Of a DNA stretch of 64,000 nucleotides, positions 27,183 through 38,511 are shown piece after piece. A program made the position numbers and the translations under genes. The stretch covers positions 5,264,123-5,328,122 of the forward strand of contig NW_019091362.1 in the NCBI RefSeq assembly GCF_001949145.1, written 5' to 3'. The notes under the pieces were generated by a model. It worked only from the letters and a program-made list of their open reading frames with translations. It had not been told where the DNA came from and made no database searches. Each line of letters starts with the position of its first letter. Position 1 is the stretch's first letter. This stretch comes from Acanthaster planci. Taxonomy: Eukaryota; Echinodermata; Asteroidea; Valvatida; Acanthasteridae.

Positions 27183-28781
27183 ATGGTCATGTTGGTTACT
27201 GGCAACGTTAGTCCGCGAACGTACAGGCGTAGAGACCCAGTGGTCAATCCTCGTGCTTTGAGGAGTGGGACGCAAATTCACCGAGTGACCCACACCAGGG
27301 CGGTCCCCTTCCGTACTCCGCCTCGAGACGTTTTTTTCTCCATTGAAAAGTCGCTTCCTCACGATGAACTTCAGACCGCCCGCACCAGACCTAATAGCCG
27401 ACAATGCGCCGATGCGATGCAGGATTACTTCCCTGGTGTTTCCACGAACACCGCTCCGACCCCAGTTTCCAGGCGTGAATCAACCGTTTCAGGGGTCCAG
27501 TCCAGATGTGCATCGGTCCCATTGCCAAAAGCCGACGCAAACAACGTGAACTCGGGCGATACCGAAACGGGGCGGAGTGCCACGGCACCACCATATATCA
27601 ACCTGTCGCTCCAACTTTCTGATTTGGAAAATCTCAACATGAGAGCTGACGAGGTAGCCACGGCTGCGATCGAGAAAGAGCAACAGAAATTCCACGCGGA
27701 GAGGCGTCTCAACATCTCCTCGGCAATGGGTGTCCGGCAGCACGGCTCCCCCCGCTACGGAAGCTTCAGTGGGACACCAACAAGAAGAAAACGGCGGGAA
27801 AGAGAGCACGCATACTTGTGCATGAAGTTCCGCGAACGGCCGTGTTTGCGGACAGAGAGTTTTCTGAATGACGATCTCTACGTTCAGGTGAACAACTTGT
27901 CCAGGGAATGCTGCGATGTCCTCGGGCCAAAGGCCTGCCACGAGTGCGATAGACTGAACAGACGCAGCAATTCCGCCCTTCGCAATGAGGCCAACTTCCC
28001 AAGCATCCATATTTCTGCCGCTAACTTTTCAACAATGACATTAGTCAACAGGGTGAGGCCCGAGATGAATACCAGGGAGGTGCTGGAGAGGCTCGCCCAC
28101 GGAGACATATCAAGGCAGTCGCTACGCCGTCACAGGAGCAGCTCTGAAAAGAGTCAAGACCCAGCTAGCAGTGACAATACTCCAGCTTCGCGTGCGCGCA
28201 AAACAAGCGTCAGTGCCTTCCAGGTCCCAGACGGGGTGGGTTTCTTTACCAACTTTACCGACCTAACTGCGCAGATCTTCGCCAGAAAACGAGGGCAGAA
28301 CAGGCACACTAGGCCAAAGCTGATTAACCAGGGGGTTGGGGACACGAACAACTTACCAGTGATCACAAACGTGGAGCTGGTTCCCAAGAAGGAATGGGAA
28401 CGAGAGAACCCTGCCAATTACTTTGGCCCGCCCATGCTGTCCCGCGCCGAGATCCAGAGGCAGAAGAGCCATCCGCGCTTCTACGCAGGTGCGCAAGGGA
28501 AGTACGAGCTGCCGGAGGCGCCCTCGTTTGACGAGATTACCTTAAAGGCTTCGGGGGCCAGGCACCAGAGAATTCGTCAGTTGGAGGCGCGATCGGACAC
28601 GCCCGATTCGGATGTGTCCCTGTGGAGCGTGAAATCCTCACGGAAAGGCGAAGAACAGTACTCAGCTTTGAGTGAGGCTGAAACTGATGCAGTCGACGAA
28701 GAGGCAGAGTCAGACGCCCAAGCGAGCCAGGCTCTCTCAGATTTAGATAATCAGTTAGAACTAGAAACCGATTCAGCATGA
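27183..28781 (+). CDS. Uncharacterised basic protein with a CC-x7-C-x2-C cluster (532 aa)
   Basis: One uninterrupted 532-codon frame. An in-frame TGA at 27168 sits just upstream of the ATG, so coding starts at 27183 (or at Met3). A good T-rich splice acceptor at 27101 suggests a preceding non-coding exon. I do not recognise the family. Residues 1-135 are R/T/P-rich and look disordered. Residues 146-176 are a charged helical segment starting D-L-E-N-L-N-M. R-R-K-R-R-E-R-E at 201-208 could be a nuclear localisation signal. Cysteines at 243, 244, 252 and 255 form CC-x7-C-x2-C, a possible metal-binding knuckle, with further Cys at 213 and 221. The stretch around 344-440, with several aromatic and Pro-Pro elements, looks the most ordered. 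The tail (490-532) is acidic with D/E/S runs. No signal peptide or membrane span is seen. That it is a gene is well supported by length and composition; its role is unknown. Confidence 0.8.
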   Translation: MVMLVTGNVSPRTYRRRDPVVNPRALRSGTQIHRVTHTRAVPFRTPPRDVFFSIEKSLPHDELQTARTRPNSRQCADAMQDYFPGVSTNTAPTPVSRRESTVSGVQSRCASVPLPKADANNVNSGDTETGRSATAPPYINLSLQLSDLENLNMRADEVATAAIEKEQQKFHAERRLNISSAMGVRQHGSPRYGSFSGTPTRRKRREREHAYLCMKFRERPCLRTESFLNDDLYVQVNNLSRECCDVLGPKACHECDRLNRRSNSALRNEANFPSIHISAANFSTMTLVNRVRPEMNTREVLERLAHGDISRQSLRRHRSSSEKSQDPASSDNTPASRARKTSVSAFQVPDGVGFFTNFTDLTAQIFARKRGQNRHTRPKLINQGVGDTNNLPVITNVELVPKKEWERENPANYFGPPMLSRAEIQRQKSHPRFYAGAQGKYELPEAPSFDEITLKASGARHQRIRQLEARSDTPDSDVSLWSVKSSRKGEEQYSALSEAETDAVDEEAESDAQASQALSDLDNQLELETDSA

Positions 28782-28973
28782 TGCGGCAGTTGTGGGTGTC
28801 GTAGATGATCCATTTTTGTCTATTTTGACAAGAATTGATTTTGACGCATTCCTATGCCCTGCTATAATTTTATGCATAAAGTATGGAAATTACATATTCT
28901 TACACGCTTTCAAAGCAAAAAATTGCTTCATTACAACTAATTTGACATCTTTGAAAAAAAACTGCATACGTTA

Positions 28974-28979
28974 ATTAAA
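28974..28979 (+). terminator. Possible poly(A) signal (ATTAAA)
   Basis: The common variant hexamer ATTAAA about 190 nt after the stop of the 532-codon gene. Weak evidence in AT-rich sequence. Confidence 0.3.
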
Positions 28980-29339
28980 AACGTAGAGGAAGTTGTATTG
29001 ACACTATATTTCCATATTACAGACATGGATGTATTTATTGGAATCTCTATAAACTGGTTAAATATCGGTAATGTATTTAAAGACCACCCAGTCAGTATGC
29101 CTACCAAAGTGCAATTACCACTATGTTATCAAACTCACAATGACTCAGAGAAAATGCAAAACTGGGGTGAATATGGGTATTAAGGTAGTGGAGACCAAAC
29201 AGTCAAACCAAACAATGTATGTATCTCTTTGGCTATGCTCATCTTTACAAATCCCTTGACTCGATCGGGCCATGTAACATTCAGTTGTTAAAGTTAGATG
29301 AGAAAATGTAAAGTCAAATTTCCGTTTTCAGGTGAATGA

Positions 29340-30460
29340 CCTTTTGTTGAAGATAGCGGCCTTGGCAACTTAGTTTACGAAAAGGACAATCTTTTGAAAC
29401 AGAATTTGCAATGACATTTGATGGTTTGGTAAAGATTCTCGATGTAAAAAGGTAAGCACATGACACCATGATGGATTCTAGTAAGGCCTTCGACTTTGTA
29501 TGCCACATCAATTACTCTTACTGAAACTCCAGCAAGCTGGAATTCACTATACAAGTGGATCAGCAATTCTCTTACAAATAATCACAAAAGTAGTTTTGGA
29601 GGGAGATTCTTCATACCAATAGATGTGACCTCTGGTGTGCCACCGGGCACCCTTCTAGGACCTTTGCCTTTCGTATTGTACCTGAATGACCTCCGATTCC
29701 TGGCAGATGATTGCATCCCATATCGAGAAATAAAAACAAAGGAGGACACTCAAGATTTGCAAAATGACATTAATAAACGCTGCAACTGGGAATCATGTCA
29801 TGTGAATGCTACTCAGTGCTCACCATCAAAAAGAAAACACCCATCGAGTCAACCTACATGGTGAATGGTAAACCTCCTTTGGCGGGTAACAGTTACAATT
29901 ATCTTGGGATGGATTTGAATCACAGATCAATCTGGATTGATTAGAAGATACTCGGATTGTTTCTCAACATTTTTTACAGCTGCTCAGATAAGGTGACAAA
30001 GACTGCTTATAAAATCTTGGCTCGACCTTAACTTGGATGCTGCGCGTGCATACCATCAAGAGCGCAAAATTAAAGCAAACTGGAAACAGTACAACTGAAA
30101 CCGGCCATACCTTTTGTGTCAAGATTTTCTACGGAACTGAAGTGTATCTTCCATATTGACAAACCTGGGGTGGAAGTCATAATCATCTGCAGTCGCCAAT
30201 CTCTACCCACCAGCAAATAAAGACTGCTTTAATTTTTTTTCGCATCAAGAACTCTGGTGGAATCACCTCCCTGCAAACATAAGGAAGGCAGCAACTGTTC
30301 AAAGCTTTATGACTAATCTCAGGAACCCCCAGATGTCAGCGTTGATGAGGGAGCTCATGCATCCGTCCGTTAGCTACCGCGCGCTGTCTGCAATGTCTGC
30401 AATGCGAAGTAAAAGCAGGGTGGAGACAGAAAGAGTTAAGCAACTGGCCCAAAAGTAACA
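29340..30460 (+). mobile_element. LINE reverse-transcriptase pseudogene
   Basis: Pieces of one ORF2 appear in order but in different frames. M-D-S-S-K-A-F-D-F-V at about 29471 is the palm motif around the first catalytic Asp. S-G-V-P-P-G-T-L-L-G-P-L near 29630 is the conserved turn. L-Y-L-N-D-L-R follows, then F-L-A-D-D-C near 29700, which still holds the catalytic ADD. The thumb-like ending W-N-H-L-P-A-N-I-R-K-A-A is near 30250-30285. Stops and frameshifts between these blocks make it inactive. There is no RNase H region, so it belongs to a different LINE lineage from the copy at 47.7 kb. The 5' boundary is uncertain and most of ORF2, including the endonuclease, is missing. Confidence 0.85.
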
Positions 30461-30795
30461 TCATTCAAGCAGCTACTTGGTTGGAACCTTTGACCCTATG
30501 ATTAGATGTCACAAGCGCTGACCACCACTGTATGGGCCACATGCCTACCCCTACCCGAGGCTGTTTCTCCGCAGCTCCAACCATCTAATAAAGAATTATA
30601 GAGGGCGTCCTCGAAAATTGTGGCAGCCTACCCCTCCGCACAAGAGCGTCACATGGCCAAGGACATTTTGGATATAAAAATGGACTCGCAATGCTCTTGT
30701 TCAACCAAGGCAATAGGCGGCCATTTTACCGGCCATCTTACGGTGATAGTTGGCTTGCTTGTTATTATTGTAACTATTGTTGCAGGTTACGACTT

Positions 30796-30798
<3 letters not shown>

Positions 30799-30856
<58 letters not shown>
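30799..30856. repeat. (TA)n microsatellite at the edge of an assembly gap
   Basis: At least 29 TA dinucleotides run directly into unknown bases. The repeat probably caused the gap, and its true length is not known. Confidence 0.95.
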
Positions 30857-31147
30857 NNNNNNNNNNNNNNNNNNNNNNNNNNNNNNNNNNNNNNNNNNNN
30901 NNNNNNNNNNNNNNNNNNNNNNNNNNNNNNNNNNNNNNNNNNNNNNNNNNNNNNNNNNNNNNNNNNNNNNNNNNNNNNNNNNNNNNNNNNNNNNNNNNNN
31001 NNNNNNNNNNNNNNNNNNNNNNNNNNNNNNNNNNNNNNNNNNNNNNNNNNNNNNNNNNNNNNNNNNNNNNNNNNNNNNNNNNNNNNNNNNNNNNNNNNNN
31101 NNNNNNNNNNNNNNNNNNNNNNNNNNNNNNNNNNNNNNNNNNNNNNN
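30857..31147. other. Assembly gap (291 N)
   Basis: Unknown bases; open frames running through it have no meaning. Confidence 1.
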
Positions 31148-31901
31148 GACCCGTGTGCTGATTAAGAGCAATGCGACTGTGATGCTTGTGTACCTAGCTC
31201 ACTAAACTGCTTTTGCAATGCTCCTGATAGTGACAGAGCAATTCACTCCACACCTTTATATCTTGTTGACACGGGTACTTTTTTATCTCACGTAATCAAT
31301 TAGAAACGGGCATTACAGGGAATCAAGACGAAAGAGATTAAATACTGTATTAAAGAAACTCATCATTGGAAACCTTAAAGTGACAACCCAGTTGGAAATT
31401 TTAAAACTGAAAACAAAATAAATACAAACAAACAAAATCAAATGTGGGATTTTGCTTTGTCAGAGCCCACCGGGCTTCCAATTTCAGTAATGTACACGAC
31501 ACAATTTATAACATTTAATATCCCATATAACGTCTGGCATGTTTGCAAAGATATTCTAGTAAACTATGTTTCTCGGAAAATTGATATAAAACATGCGTAA
31601 AACACGTACTATAGAAGTCTTCCAGGGTTAAAACAAAATGCTTGGACAGTAAAAACAAACCATGGGGAGGATGGAAATTAGAAGCTTTAGGTGCGGGCCA
31701 GGGGTGTGAATCCAATGGCAATACCAACAACTAAACATTTCAAGCGTTTCCCTGTATCTTTGCAACATTAGAAGGTGACTGCATATAGTAAGACATTTCC
31801 CCGTTGATGGCCACATTGATATGAGATGTCAAGTTGATTTCAAAGAGATGGTGGCTGGGAATTGTCTTTAAGTTGTAACTATTGACCGACCAGTATTTGT
31901 T

Positions 31902-32138
31902 TTAGGTTGCCAGGTTGTGGATACAGCGATCGAGTATCACAAAGGATCCGAGGCTCTGTGTACGACCCGGCTTGTTACACGGTAATTCGAACTGTGCCCA
32001 GTAGGTAGGCTTCGGACACGAAGGCCCTGTCGTAATAATCGGCAAGGGTAAAATGCCAATAAAAGTTAAACCCAACGTAAATATAGCCGCGGCACCACAG
32101 GCAAAACACAAAGGAAATAAAATCGATATGCCAGTCAA
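31902..32138 (-). CDS. Possible exon encoding a transmembrane segment (unassigned)
   Basis: A minus-strand frame of about 78 codons without an ATG, so if real it is a terminal exon ending in TAA at 31902. It contains a hydrophobic stretch of about 30 residues (I-S-I-L-F-P-L-C-F then A-A-A-I-F-T-L-G-L-T-F-I-G-I-L) followed by P-x-P-I-I-T-T-G-P-S-C-P-K-P. That pattern is typical of a membrane helix plus juxtamembrane region. An in-frame TGA lies just upstream and no clean acceptor is visible there, which counts against it. No family recognised. Confidence 0.2.
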   Translation of the reverse strand: MTGISILFPLCFACGAAAIFTLGLTFIGILPLPIITTGPSCPKPTYWAQFELPCNKPGRTQSLGSFVILDRCIHNLAT

Positions 32139-33059
32139 ACATGCTTCTCAAAACTGGAAGTTTGAAGGTAGTGAGGTTGTAAGGGAACAGATGAATGGAG
32201 CGCTGTGGAATTCAGAGGAGAAACAGCGTTCTTCCTAATCGTTTCGGTAAGTTCACTTTTCTAGATCGTTAGACTTCATAGGAGTACATAATTTATTTGT
32301 CATTGTGCTTCAAGTTATACGAAGACCCGTGAAAATAGTGGCAGATAAACTTGGACAGGTACCGTATAGCACTGTGGGACTGTCACCAGGACACCTGTTT
32401 ATATTTCACGAAACAGTGACAATGAATTTGCCAAGTTTCATTTAAAAGGCTAGAAACCATTCTTTTTGATCCACGGTCCAAAATTGCGAGAGTTTTCACA
32501 AATTTTAAGGGCCCACAATCTAATGTCATGAGTAGTATTGTTAGACGTTGCAAATATTGTGGAATTCCCTTTTCAATGCAGTATTCAAATCTCACAAACT
32601 GTCCTTAACCACTGTTTTTCTGAGTACTGTATTTCCTAGTTTAAGGTAACTTTTTCAGTAAACTAAATTTTTGGATGATACATAAATTGATTTCTTTTGA
32701 TTCAATGTGTGCATAATTATCATTGTAAGCCTATAGGTTAAAAAGGAAAGCAAAGAAATGAAAGGGGTAGAAACGGGGGAGAAAAACAGAGACATGAAAA
32801 TGTTGGCTTTGTGTGGCAGTTTTAAAGGAGTCGGGGACGGAATCCGCCCCCGCAACATTTTTCTGATATGACCGCAGTGCCTTTTTTTTTCATTTCAGGG
32901 TCTGGCCCGTTAAGACTTTAAGTAACTCATTGCAGTCTGTGGTCATTTTGACACCAATTTTGTGATAATTGAAGATACTGTTCTTGAGCAGCGCCAATTT
33001 TTTTCCGAGACAGGTCAATGCTCAATGCACGCGGACAGGCACGCGTGTGGCCTTCGACT

Positions 33060-33302
33060 TCAAATAATGTGACAAGAAAACTCAAAGTCAAATTGAGTTG
33101 AAACTCCAAGTTTGTACTGATTAGGCGAGTTTGTACATGCACACCAAGCTTGACAAATAATGGCATGAGCAATAATCCGGGTGATGGGGGTATATGGCCC
33201 CACGTTTTCAGGTGCAGGGTCGGCTACTGAATCATCCCCTCCCTCACTTTCTGCAGTGACCAAAAATAACGGATTGTCAAGAATGTTTCGGACTTCCACC
33301 AT
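33060..33302 (-). CDS. Possible first coding exon, unassigned
   Basis: A minus-strand frame starting with ATG at 33302, with an acidic stretch (E-S-E-G-G-D-D) in its first 30 residues and a mixed hydrophobic segment after it. Composition is protein-like, but there is no recognised motif and no confirmed splice partner. It could be chance. Confidence 0.15.
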   Translation of the reverse strand: MVEVRNILDNPLFLVTAESEGGDDSVADPAPENVGPYTPITRIIAHAIICQAWCACTNSPNQYKLGVSTQFDFEFSCHII

Positions 33303-36300
33303 TAAACCCTATTTATTCACAGGATACGGTCAAAAACATTGAAAACAAAATATTAAGTATACTTTTTTATGAATACTAGCAATTAGAAAACAAGATTTTT
33401 GCATCTCTTACTCATTTTCCATTTTAATTTGAAATAAAAAAAATCCAACGTTCCAGCAAAGGTATTGTAATTTCATAACGTTCATTCATATCATTTATTT
33501 ACTTAACTGAGTGGGCTGACGTGCTTATATCACAATTATTTCTCCTAACTTTTGTGCCGTGAATAGAAAGCCCTTGTATCACAAAACTTTGCTTGTTGGC
33601 ACCCTTCACGGCACTAATGAGTTTACTGCGGGCAACCTTTTTACCTGACAGGGCAAAAGTCACAGATAATGGCCGTGATACAAATTAGTGTGCTTCTGTG
33701 AACTAGTCACGTGCAAAATTTGACAATTTCAGAGAGAGAGATAAGAGGGAAAGGTATATAAAAATCGGCAAGTAATCTACAAACTGTTATGGATCATAAT
33801 ATTATCTTTAGAACCAACAAAAACAACCCCTATTTCAATGACATCCGATCCGAAAGGCGTAGGATTTATGTGGTCCTTCAGTAACGGCAAAGATGTACCA
33901 TTGGTATAATGCAGTAACGGCAAATTCATCTGACGTTTCTCGACAGGTAAAATTATTAGTTTCTATAGAAGTTTCGTGCCCAGGTGTTGTACATTGTTCG
34001 CGAAAGCTCACGAGTATAGGCTACAACAGGAATTGTATAAATAATGTTGGGGTCTATCAAGACAAGTTCATTCTAAAGTGGGGCTAACACGATTACTAAC
34101 AGACATGAATGAATGCAATTGACTTCAACATGCTAACGGTACTCTTTTATTTTATCACTTTGTAGTTATTGATTACACGATACTGTCCAAAAAGCTGAAA
34201 ACAGTTCGTATGTATTGGACTTTTTTGTCTGTCAGGGACCGGAAACGAGAAAAGAACACTAGTGATGACTATTCACAAAACTAATTAAACCGTTATTTTT
34301 GTCATTAACAAAAATGTAGTTATATCCAAGAAAGAGGTACATTTCCTGCAGGAAATTAATAAAGAGGTAGTCCCTAACAAGAATCTTTCATTGAAACACA
34401 GCAGGTGCAAAAGCGGATGGGCCTATCAACAGGCAGAACTGTGTAAAAAAGGTACTGAATTCAACGGTGTCCTTTATGGTCTTTCCATCCAAGAATTCGC
34501 TACGTTTTAGCATGTTGCCCATTCCTATTTTTCTCTACCAATCGATTTTGCATCAATGTACCTTTTAGTCCCGTTATCATTGTACGGCCCGGGTATTATT
34601 TTTTTTGTCTGTGAGATTAATTTGAAAGAAAGATCTAAAATATGTTCTTTTTAAAATGAAATTATGCACTTGAAAGGTCGATACACCGAGACAGTTATAA
34701 TAATGTCATTCACTGGGAAGCACCAGTGGGGAAATGGAAGGTAATTTCTCCTCGTGCGTGTTTCCTCTCGTGCGCGTCAGTTGTCATTTGAGCGACAAAG
34801 GAGCAGTTGCTATGGGCTACGCAGGATAATGCTATACCTCACCTGTAAAAGGGACTATGATGCACTTCCGTTTTGCCAAAACAACGCACAGCTGCTAGTA
34901 AAATTCATGCATTTTTTTCTAGGGGTCAGGTGTTTACCCTTAGGCTTGGAGAGTCGCGTCCTTCCCACCCGTTTGTAGGCGAGACCTTCAATATCATTTT
35001 TATACGCCAAATCAAACACAATCAGGTGGACATAGTTGAAGTCGCCTAGTTCATTGTTTGTGACTTTCCCACGTGTGCAGCAATACACAATTTAGCCAGT
35101 TCCACATAACTGCCAAAAAAATAAATGATTGATCTATCTTTCAGTTTATTTTGCACCTGCCGTTGCGTCAGCTTACAACGCACATAGGGGACACTGATTA
35201 TCGGATAGCCCATTCCGCGGATGCTCTGTCAGAACGTCTCCTCCAGTCACTTGGTGTATGCGGGTCGTTTCGATCGGTAGCTATTCTTGTGCACACAGAT
35301 ATTTACTGCTGAAAGGGCGGACAATTGCAGTCTTAAAAACTTGATGAGGGAGACGGGTGGAGAATGTACCTTCTGTGTATACGATTGTAAATAATGAATG
35401 CCAAAACCCGGTAGGCTGGATGGATATTTGCACACGATGTTTCTACTGAGCCCGCGTCCACTCAATGATGGATTGGAATATCCACCGACTTTTAAGCTTT
35501 CCTTGTGCTTTGGAGTCCTTTTGGTTACCTTCGAATTCAATTAAACTTATGGCTGAATCAATGAACTGGCTTTCAACACCAACAATGGAACAGTAGAAAG
35601 CTGAGATGTTTCCAGTTGCAATGAAAAGACCTCAACGACTCCCAGTTAGTGCCATTGCCTACCGTACTCAGGTAAACTGTGTGTACTTCAAGCCGAAAAA
35701 GCTAGGAGTAAAATTCAACACGTTTGTTCTTTTGAGACAAAAATATTGTACAGGAAAACCATGGCTATGCATAGCAATGCACATCAGGCACCTGAGACTA
35801 ACATCAACATTTGAAATGTGCACTTTGGATTAATCCAGATTAAACTAGGGGCAGATTGGGTCCTTTCATATTACTGTGCCTGTCGAAGTGTCTGCGATCG
35901 GTCTCGGTAAGTTTGTGAGCGTTTCACGGACTAGAATTATGCCGCTAGTATAGCGCCATTACGTGAAATTCTTCTGTTTTCCCTGTTCACTGTATTTCGT
36001 ATGGAACGTCAAACTAATGAAAATGGGTATAGTTTGTTCTCTAGCGTGCGAGAGGTGACAGTAGAGATGGGTTATTTAGGTCTAATTACAACAGTCCCCA
36101 ATGAACCTCATTCGTCATTTTTACACGATTCCTCTTTGAATCTCTCATTTTGATTACAGCTCTTTCTGTTTGCTTTAAAGTGCAAGCTCGCTTAACACAG
36201 TGCTACAAATTATAGTAAACCCAGTGTCCCCCTCTCAAAATGTTTTACATGAGGTAATGAGGTCCCGACAGCTCATCTTTCTAGCCTACAAAAAATGGCC

Positions 36301-37566
36301 AAGAATTGTCATTTTAAGTCACCAACCACTTCTTTCGAAAACCATCTTTACGTTAAGTCTGCCCATCTCGACACTAATCAAGTCAATTCCTGAAGTCTTC
36401 AGTGCTTTAACATTTTCCAATATAGCAAACAAGTTTCCCTGCGTTATGTATAGCAATTTCGTCAGAAAATGCGAGCCTTCTCTCAATGTGGGTGTTAGTT
36501 TGATTCCGGCCTGAACATGAAGCAAACAAGTGCTACTCGATACGGAGCATGGCTTTGTTCCTGGTTACAGTGTTACAAGCTCAACTGTTGTGAACAGTTT
36601 TGTACCCTCTACGAGGAACTGCAAATCAACCTCTGAAGCCCTGACAATATGTGTCACTGAACTCGGTTAATTGTAGTGCGAGGTGTACATTACAGTGAAC
36701 ACAAGTTTGGCTTACCGACCTCCACAACAAAGTCATTTGGAAAATTAAAAAGGTGTTTCGATAGTCATCAAATTTAAAAGGTGTTTTTACGTTTTACGGT
36801 CACCAGCGAACGGCAAAGAATGAAGTAGTGCCCTGTTAAACTCACATGCATTGTAATTATCAGATACGAATGACTTCGTTTTAATTAAATAACACCTCAA
36901 TGGTATAGGAAAATGACAAATTCAGTGGGTTTTTCATGGTTATTCTTATACATTTCTCCCCTACAATGTCTTAACCCACCCAATCCTCTTTTGAAAACGA
37001 TTGCAGTCGCAGTACGGACGCAACCTGTGGCACCATCGAACATAATGACTCCAAAGTTGTATTGGCCACAGTCACTTTCCCAACTAAAGGCCGTTGACAA
37101 AATTTGGCAAAGTGTAAATCAATAGGAACCCTCAACACTTTTCATCCATGCACATAATGTTCACTTTTCATCAGGATTCCAAACTGATGATCCTGAAACC
37201 AAAGACCCCCGTTTGCTCTTCCTTATGCAAACTAAAATCTAAACTATTGAGGAAAGTGGCCAAAAGACTCATTTTGCGGGAACCGGTTACATATAATTTT
37301 GATGAAAAATTTACAATATTTGCCAAGTGAAGAGGCCGGAAACTATAGGCACATTATTAAGACGTATCTTGATGTCGTGTTCATTTGCTGTTGGAGAGTT
37401 GCCATGGCAACTGGCCGACGTCAATTAAACATGAGCAAATGGCTCATTGTTGTCTTGCTTTATTTGGGTCCTGTAAGGTGATTAAAGGAAAAAAATTGAT
37501 TCACTATTAACCACATTAGATTATTGAATAACCAATAATACACATACAAACGTATTGCTTATCATT

Positions 37567-38005
37567 CTAATGACAGTGTTTGGTGTAAGGTTTATTAGAA
37601 TAGGTAATGTATGACGCTGCTTTTGACAATGCCTCTACCATCTCCATGCTCACAACGCCATTCAGATTTACCGCTTCGAGCACGACAAATTCTACTTCTA
37701 GTCTTGCCTTGTGTTTGCTCGTAGCCGCCAAGCCAATGTACTGTACACCGCACAACAGGGTGCTTACGGACCATTTGTGGTCCAGAGGAGTGTTTATTTG
37801 TGCAAACAAAAGAAATGTTGAATTTCATTACTGATTTCGAAAGAATGGAAATTGCTGACAGCTTCTTGGCAACAGCCTCATCTGTCACTGAACGCTTCGA
37901 TCAGCTATTTTGTTGGGGCAATTGGTTCTTGAATGTGCTGCAAGAGACCAAGTTGCCATCTCCATTCATCAGCTTCAGCCAAATGCGGAAAATCTCTGAA
38001 AGGGA
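37567..38005 (-). pseudogene. Broken coding relic or error-containing exon, family unknown
   Basis: On the minus strand a protein-like reading runs from L-S-E-I-F-R-I-W-L-K-L near 38000 through one in-frame TGA. It continues as S-V-T-D-E-A-V-A-K-K-L-S-A-I-S-I-L-S and then shifts frame into N-T-P-L-D-H-K-W-S-V-S-T-L-L-C-G. From there it stays open to the stop at 37567, giving roughly 140 residues. A pyrimidine-rich CTCCCTTTCAG precedes it and AATAAA lies near its end (around 37592). Either it is a pseudogenised terminal exon or the assembly holds two errors. I do not recognise the family. The even amino-acid composition is what suggests former coding. Confidence 0.4.
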
Positions 38006-38511
38006 GTAGAAACACACGACTCGTCAAGAGCTGTTAACAAAAATGAGGTTTTATTTGGAACTCGCCAAACCAAGCCTAGCAAGCAGAACCGAACCGACAC
38101 CTCATTGTATGGGCTTGAGACGTCCTTCGCTGAGCATTTTTCTTAAAAACAAGTTGATCATTCCCCGCTATCTGCAATTTATTCGAATATTTCGATGCTA
38201 TCTCATAGATGTACGCACTGTTAAAGGCTTCGCAAGAATGCAATATTTTACTTTCATGATTTAGCCGCTATAAGAAATGACCAACTAATTCAACCTTTTG
38301 AGATAGACCTTTTCAGGCAATGTTTTTGCTTCAACCCCAGAACCAACTCCTTCCGCATTATTTTGCAATTGAATTTTAACTTGTCCTTGGTTCTAGTAAT
38401 TATCAGTTCTGAAATTGAAACTTGTATATTTGTGCGTCAGAGAAAGGATCTGAATCGCCTCAAAAGTAAAGCCGTATCTCTTTTTTATCGCTTCAGCTCC
38501 AGGATGTAAAG

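Larger units (their letters stand above)
31148..37566. other. Region without a firmly recognised gene
   Basis: About 6.4 kb of AT-rich sequence. Two minus-strand frames (31902-32138 and 33060-33302) look slightly more protein-like than the rest and are listed separately at low confidence. I see no other gene, RNA or mobile-element motif. Confidence 0.45.

Noticed and set aside
27425-28779. Minus-strand frames opposite the 532-codon gene
   Set aside because: They are antisense shadows of a GC-rich coding exon, with no motifs of their own.
30620-31205. Frames with Tyr-Ile repeats around 30.8 kb
   Set aside because: They translate a (TA)n microsatellite and then an assembly gap.
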